Assembly (NCBI GenBank): GCA_027047735.1
Contig: JALTUD010000307.1
Location: forward strand, 1 to 6,015
Direction of reading: 5' to 3'
DNA length: 6,015 nucleotides
From: Flavobacteriales bacterium
GTDB taxonomy: Bacteria; Bacteroidota; Bacteroidia; Flavobacteriales_D; Parvicellaceae
A program made the position numbers and the translations under genes. Position 1 is the stretch's first letter. Each line of letters opens with the position of its first letter. The notes beneath the pieces were generated by a model. The model saw only the letters and a program-made list of their open reading frames with translations. It did not search any database and was not told the DNA's origin. Shown piece after piece: positions 5,886 to 6,015 of this stretch.

Positions 5886-6015
5886 CGTACAACGGCCAGG
5901 GCTATGGTGCGTGCCGCAGTTTATTGTTATATTTTTCTATTTACCGGTAACTTCATTTAATGCTTAATTGTCATAATTCCAATGATTTGCGGCATGCACT
6001 ATGAGCCATTGTTGT
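5885..6015. repeat. Long imperfect fold-back (right copy) with about 69-nt loop, running to the window edge
   Basis: The arm ATGGTGCGTGCCGCA (5904-5918) pairs with 5988-6002. Thirteen of 15 positions are Watson-Crick, and both mismatches are G opposite T on the plus strand. The outer parts extend the symmetry with bulges: GCGTACAACGG on the left, GAGCCATTGTTGT on the right, so ACAAC faces GTTGT. The loop (5919-5987) is AT-rich and non-coding. Loop length, G-T wobble pattern and the GGCTATG core match the left fold-back at 205-333. The right end may continue beyond base 6015. The interval 5710-6015 holds no gene that I can support. Confidence 0.65.

Noticed and set aside
205..6015. The restriction operon as an integron gene cassette between two attC sites
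   Set aside because: The fold-backs have AAC/GTT triplets like attC, but the outer box GTACAAC deviates from the RYYYAAC pattern. The operon is over 5 kb, and no integrase or attI is in the window. It is kept only as one possible reading of the fold-backs.

Overview
The window reads as AT-rich chromosomal DNA from a member of the Bacteroidota, probably a flavobacterium-like organism. This rests on three things: low GC, start regions without clear Shine-Dalgarno sequences, and promoter-like boxes of the Bacteroidota type (TAnnTTTG). The exact genus cannot be read from the sequence.

The centre (437-5709) is one tightly packed operon on the minus strand. In transcription order it holds: (1) a 107-residue XRE-type helix-turn-helix protein (5709-5386); (2) a 1031-residue fused restriction-modification enzyme (5385-2290), with an N-terminal PD-(D/E)XK-like nuclease motif, a gamma-type adenine methyltransferase core (motif I, NPPY) and a C-terminal target-recognition part; (3) a separate 618-residue adenine methyltransferase with its own recognition domain (2293-437). 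The first junction is a stop codon directly abutting a start codon, and the second is a 4-base ATGA overlap. The set matches an Eco57I-like Type IIG system (RM enzyme plus stand-alone M) with a small controller-like regulator in front. The likely logic is that the regulator sets expression, the RM enzyme cuts unmodified DNA and modifies one strand, and the separate methyltransferase protects the host site, possibly on both strands.

The left flank (1-436) holds the first 36 codons of a second minus-strand gene that runs off the window. It looks like a DUF6088/AbiEi-type antitoxin. It has its own promoter-like box and a perfect 7-bp inverted repeat around that box. The rest of the left flank, and the right flank from about 5800 to 6015, are non-coding.

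The two non-coding flanks are related to each other. Each carries a long imperfect fold-back (arms 15-18 bp, loop about 70 nt, core GGCTATG). Each also carries a copy of a degenerate direct repeat (GTGAAAGCTCTTT ... AATGTGCTTGAAC ... GTGCTGG), lying between the fold-back and the operon. The layout is therefore fold-back, repeat, operon, repeat, fold-back. This suggests that the restriction module sits in a repeat-bounded accessory slot next to a toxin-antitoxin-like gene. No integrase or transposase is visible in the window, so the mechanism is open.
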